From: Marinilabiliaceae bacterium
GTDB lineage: Bacteria; Bacteroidota; Bacteroidia; Bacteroidales; Marinilabiliaceae
Length of the DNA: 7,185 bases
Direction of reading: 5' to 3'
Assembly: GCA_027010905.1 (NCBI GenBank)
Contig: JALVBA010000244.1
Location: 1-7,185, forward strand
Shown in pieces: positions 5,772 through 7,185 of the stretch. A program made the translations under genes and the position numbers. The first letter of the stretch is position 1. Each line of letters starts with the position of its first letter. The notes under the pieces were generated by a model. The model searched no databases and was not told the DNA's origin. It saw nothing but the letters and a program-made list of their open reading frames with translations.

Positions 5772-5792
5772 ACTTCGCTATCGCTCAGCTTC

Positions 5793-7115
5793 CTAATTAG
5801 GTGTTAACATTCCGTAACCTCTCTCTCCGTGATATGAGTGATCAAGACCTTGCATCTCCTCTTCTGATGTAGATTTCAGTCCTACAGTCTTTTCAACAGC
5901 ATACAGTATAATTATAGTAATTACAATAGCATAAACAATTGCAATTCCAACAGCTGCAAGCTGAACACTAAACTGCTGCCAAACTGTCCATGTACCTCCG
6001 GCAGCCACAGCAGCCTCGTCCATCCAGCTTTGACGAATAAAGAATGTCAATCCTAAAGCCCCAACGATACCACCCATACCATGAATTCCAAAAGCATCAA
6101 GTGAGTCGTCGAAACCAAGTTTATCTTTATAGATAAGCATGATATAACAGATAATTGTAGCTATTGCAGCAAGAGCCATAGCTCCGGCAGGTTTAACTAC
6201 TCCGGCAGCCGGTGTTACAGCAACCAATCCGGCAAGTACTCCTGAAGCAAAACCAAGTGCTGTCATCTTGCCCTGATGTATACCTTCGATAATAATCCAA
6301 GTCATTGCTCCGGCAGCAGCGGCAGCTTGTGTAGCAGTTAAAGCCTGAGCTGTACTTAACCCACTAGAGACAGAACTACCGGCATTAAAACCAAACCATC
6401 CTACCCATAACAATCCTGCACCCATCATTGTCATAACTAAATTATTTGGCTTCATCTGACGATGAGGATAACCTCTTCGTCGTCCGAGAAAGATAGCTGC
6501 TACCAAACCTGAAACACCGGCAGAGATATGAACAACAGTACCACCTGCAAAATCAATGGCACCCATAGCACCCAGATTAAATAGAAAACCATCTTCAGCC
6601 CAAACCCAATGACACAAAGGGTTGTAAACAAACAATCCCCACAAGGCAATAAATATGAGATATCCTCTGAACTTCACTCTTTCGGCAAAAGCTCCCGCAA
6701 TTATGGCAGGTGTAATTATGGCAAATTTACCCTGAAACATTGAGAAGACATATTCGGGTACTCCCCCATCCAAAACCGACTCATCAATACCCTGAAGAAA
6801 AAAGTAATCAGAATTCCAACCAAACCATCCTCCAAAAACATTGCTGCCAAAACTCATGCTGTAACTTACAGCAACCCATAACACACTCATCACCCCCATT
6901 GCTGCAAAACTGTGCATCATGGTTCCCAAAACATTCTTTGAGCGAACCAGTCCGCCATAGAACATTGCCAGACCAGGAATCATCAACAATACTAAGGCCG
7001 TTGATGTAAGCATCCAGGCAGTAGATCCGGTATCAATGGACACATCACCATCAGATGCAAAAACAGCCAAACTTCCCATACCAATAAAAAACAGTAGTAA
7101 ACCTATTTTCTTCAT
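5793..7115 (-). CDS. amtB: Ammonium transporter (Amt/MEP/Rh family)
   Basis: A trimeric inner-membrane channel that takes up ammonium. The 440 residues begin with a probable cleaved signal peptide (1-20, ending VFA-SD), as in E. coli AmtB, followed by about 11 membrane helices. Family hallmarks are intact. These include the GGLVRSKN segment (54-61), FQGKFAIITPAIIAGAFAER (127-146), DFAGGTVVHISAG with Asp188 and the pore His196, WFGFNAGS (240-247), and DAFGIHGMGGIVGALG with the second pore His345. The cytoplasmic tail GLKSTSEEEMQGLDHSYHGERGY (412-434) carries the conserved EEE-GLD-HGE-GY elements needed for subunit coupling and P-II contact. It heads a unit with the P-II gene in the order amtB then P-II, the reverse of the enterobacterial glnK-amtB order. 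The start at 7115 gives the signal peptide and lies about 30 nt below a promoter. Confidence 0.97.
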   Translation of the reverse strand: MKKIGLLLFFIGMGSLAVFASDGDVSIDTGSTAWMLTSTALVLLMIPGLAMFYGGLVRSKNVLGTMMHSFAAMGVMSVLWVAVSYSMSFGSNVFGGWFGWNSDYFFLQGIDESVLDGGVPEYVFSMFQGKFAIITPAIIAGAFAERVKFRGYLIFIALWGLFVYNPLCHWVWAEDGFLFNLGAMGAIDFAGGTVVHISAGVSGLVAAIFLGRRRGYPHRQMKPNNLVMTMMGAGLLWVGWFGFNAGSSVSSGLSTAQALTATQAAAAAGAMTWIIIEGIHQGKMTALGFASGVLAGLVAVTPAAGVVKPAGAMALAAIATIICYIMLIYKDKLGFDDSLDAFGIHGMGGIVGALGLTFFIRQSWMDEAAVAAGGTWTVWQQFSVQLAAVGIAIVYAIVITIIILYAVEKTVGLKSTSEEEMQGLDHSYHGERGYGMLTPN

Positions 7116-7152
7116 AAATTTTAAATTATTAATTAAATATCATCTACGGATG

Positions 7153-7183
7153 CAAAAGTAATTCATTTTTTGAATAATTCAAT
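7153..7183 (-). promoter_or_regulatory. Bacteroidota-type promoter of amtB
   Basis: The minus strand reads ATTG (7183-7180), 19 bases, then TACTTTTG (7160-7153), an exact TAnnTTTG match. The predicted start is about 30 nt upstream of the amtB ATG. The upstream sequence runs off the window, so any nitrogen-control site further up cannot be seen. Confidence 0.65.
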
Positions 7184-7185
7184 TT

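Noticed and set aside
6740..7009. Plus-strand 89-codon frame over amtB
   Set aside because: Antisense shadow of the conserved AmtB sequence; no motif of its own.

Overview
The window looks like a chromosomal segment of a low-GC member of the Bacteroidota, probably the Bacteroidales/Marinilabiliales side; the order is inferred. Three observations support the phylum. Promoter -7 boxes read TAnnTTTG, in three cases with a TTG or TTTG element exactly 19 bases upstream. Shine-Dalgarno sequences are mostly absent. The S15, PNPase and P-II proteins have the flavour of this phylum. Every credible gene lies on the minus strand, so transcription runs from high to low coordinates.

Reading in the direction of transcription, an ammonium-transport unit comes first: amtB (7115-5793) followed by a P-II regulator of the GlnB/GlnK family (5700-5350). 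The P-II protein keeps the AmtB-plugging arginine and the ATP and C-terminal motifs, but has isoleucine in place of the uridylylated tyrosine of the T-loop. Next is a decayed C-terminal half of an IS630-family transposase (5302-4994), then a lone lipoprotein gene resembling the LPP20 family (4848-4261). The stop of that gene abuts an 8-base tandem repeat, and a strong hairpin terminator lies further downstream. After a gene-poor stretch come rpsO (3682-3413) and pnp (3263-1140). These two are in the conserved order, but each has its own promoter, and a terminator separates them. A strong terminator closes pnp.

Downstream of pnp, positions 763-1013 hold two adjacent inverted-repeat elements. 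The first is MITE-like, with TA at both ends. Beyond them is a small membrane protein with an anti-sigma-like H-x3-C-x2-C motif (729-253). In the same frame, immediately after its stop codon, is an intact-looking but headless 3' fragment of a deoxynucleoside kinase gene (252-34).

The core genes are ordinary housekeeping (translation, RNA turnover, ammonium uptake). The points of interest are genome decay and repeats: the IS630 relic, the kinase fragment, the palindromic elements, and the Tyr-less P-II protein. I do not see a convincing undescribed multi-gene system here.
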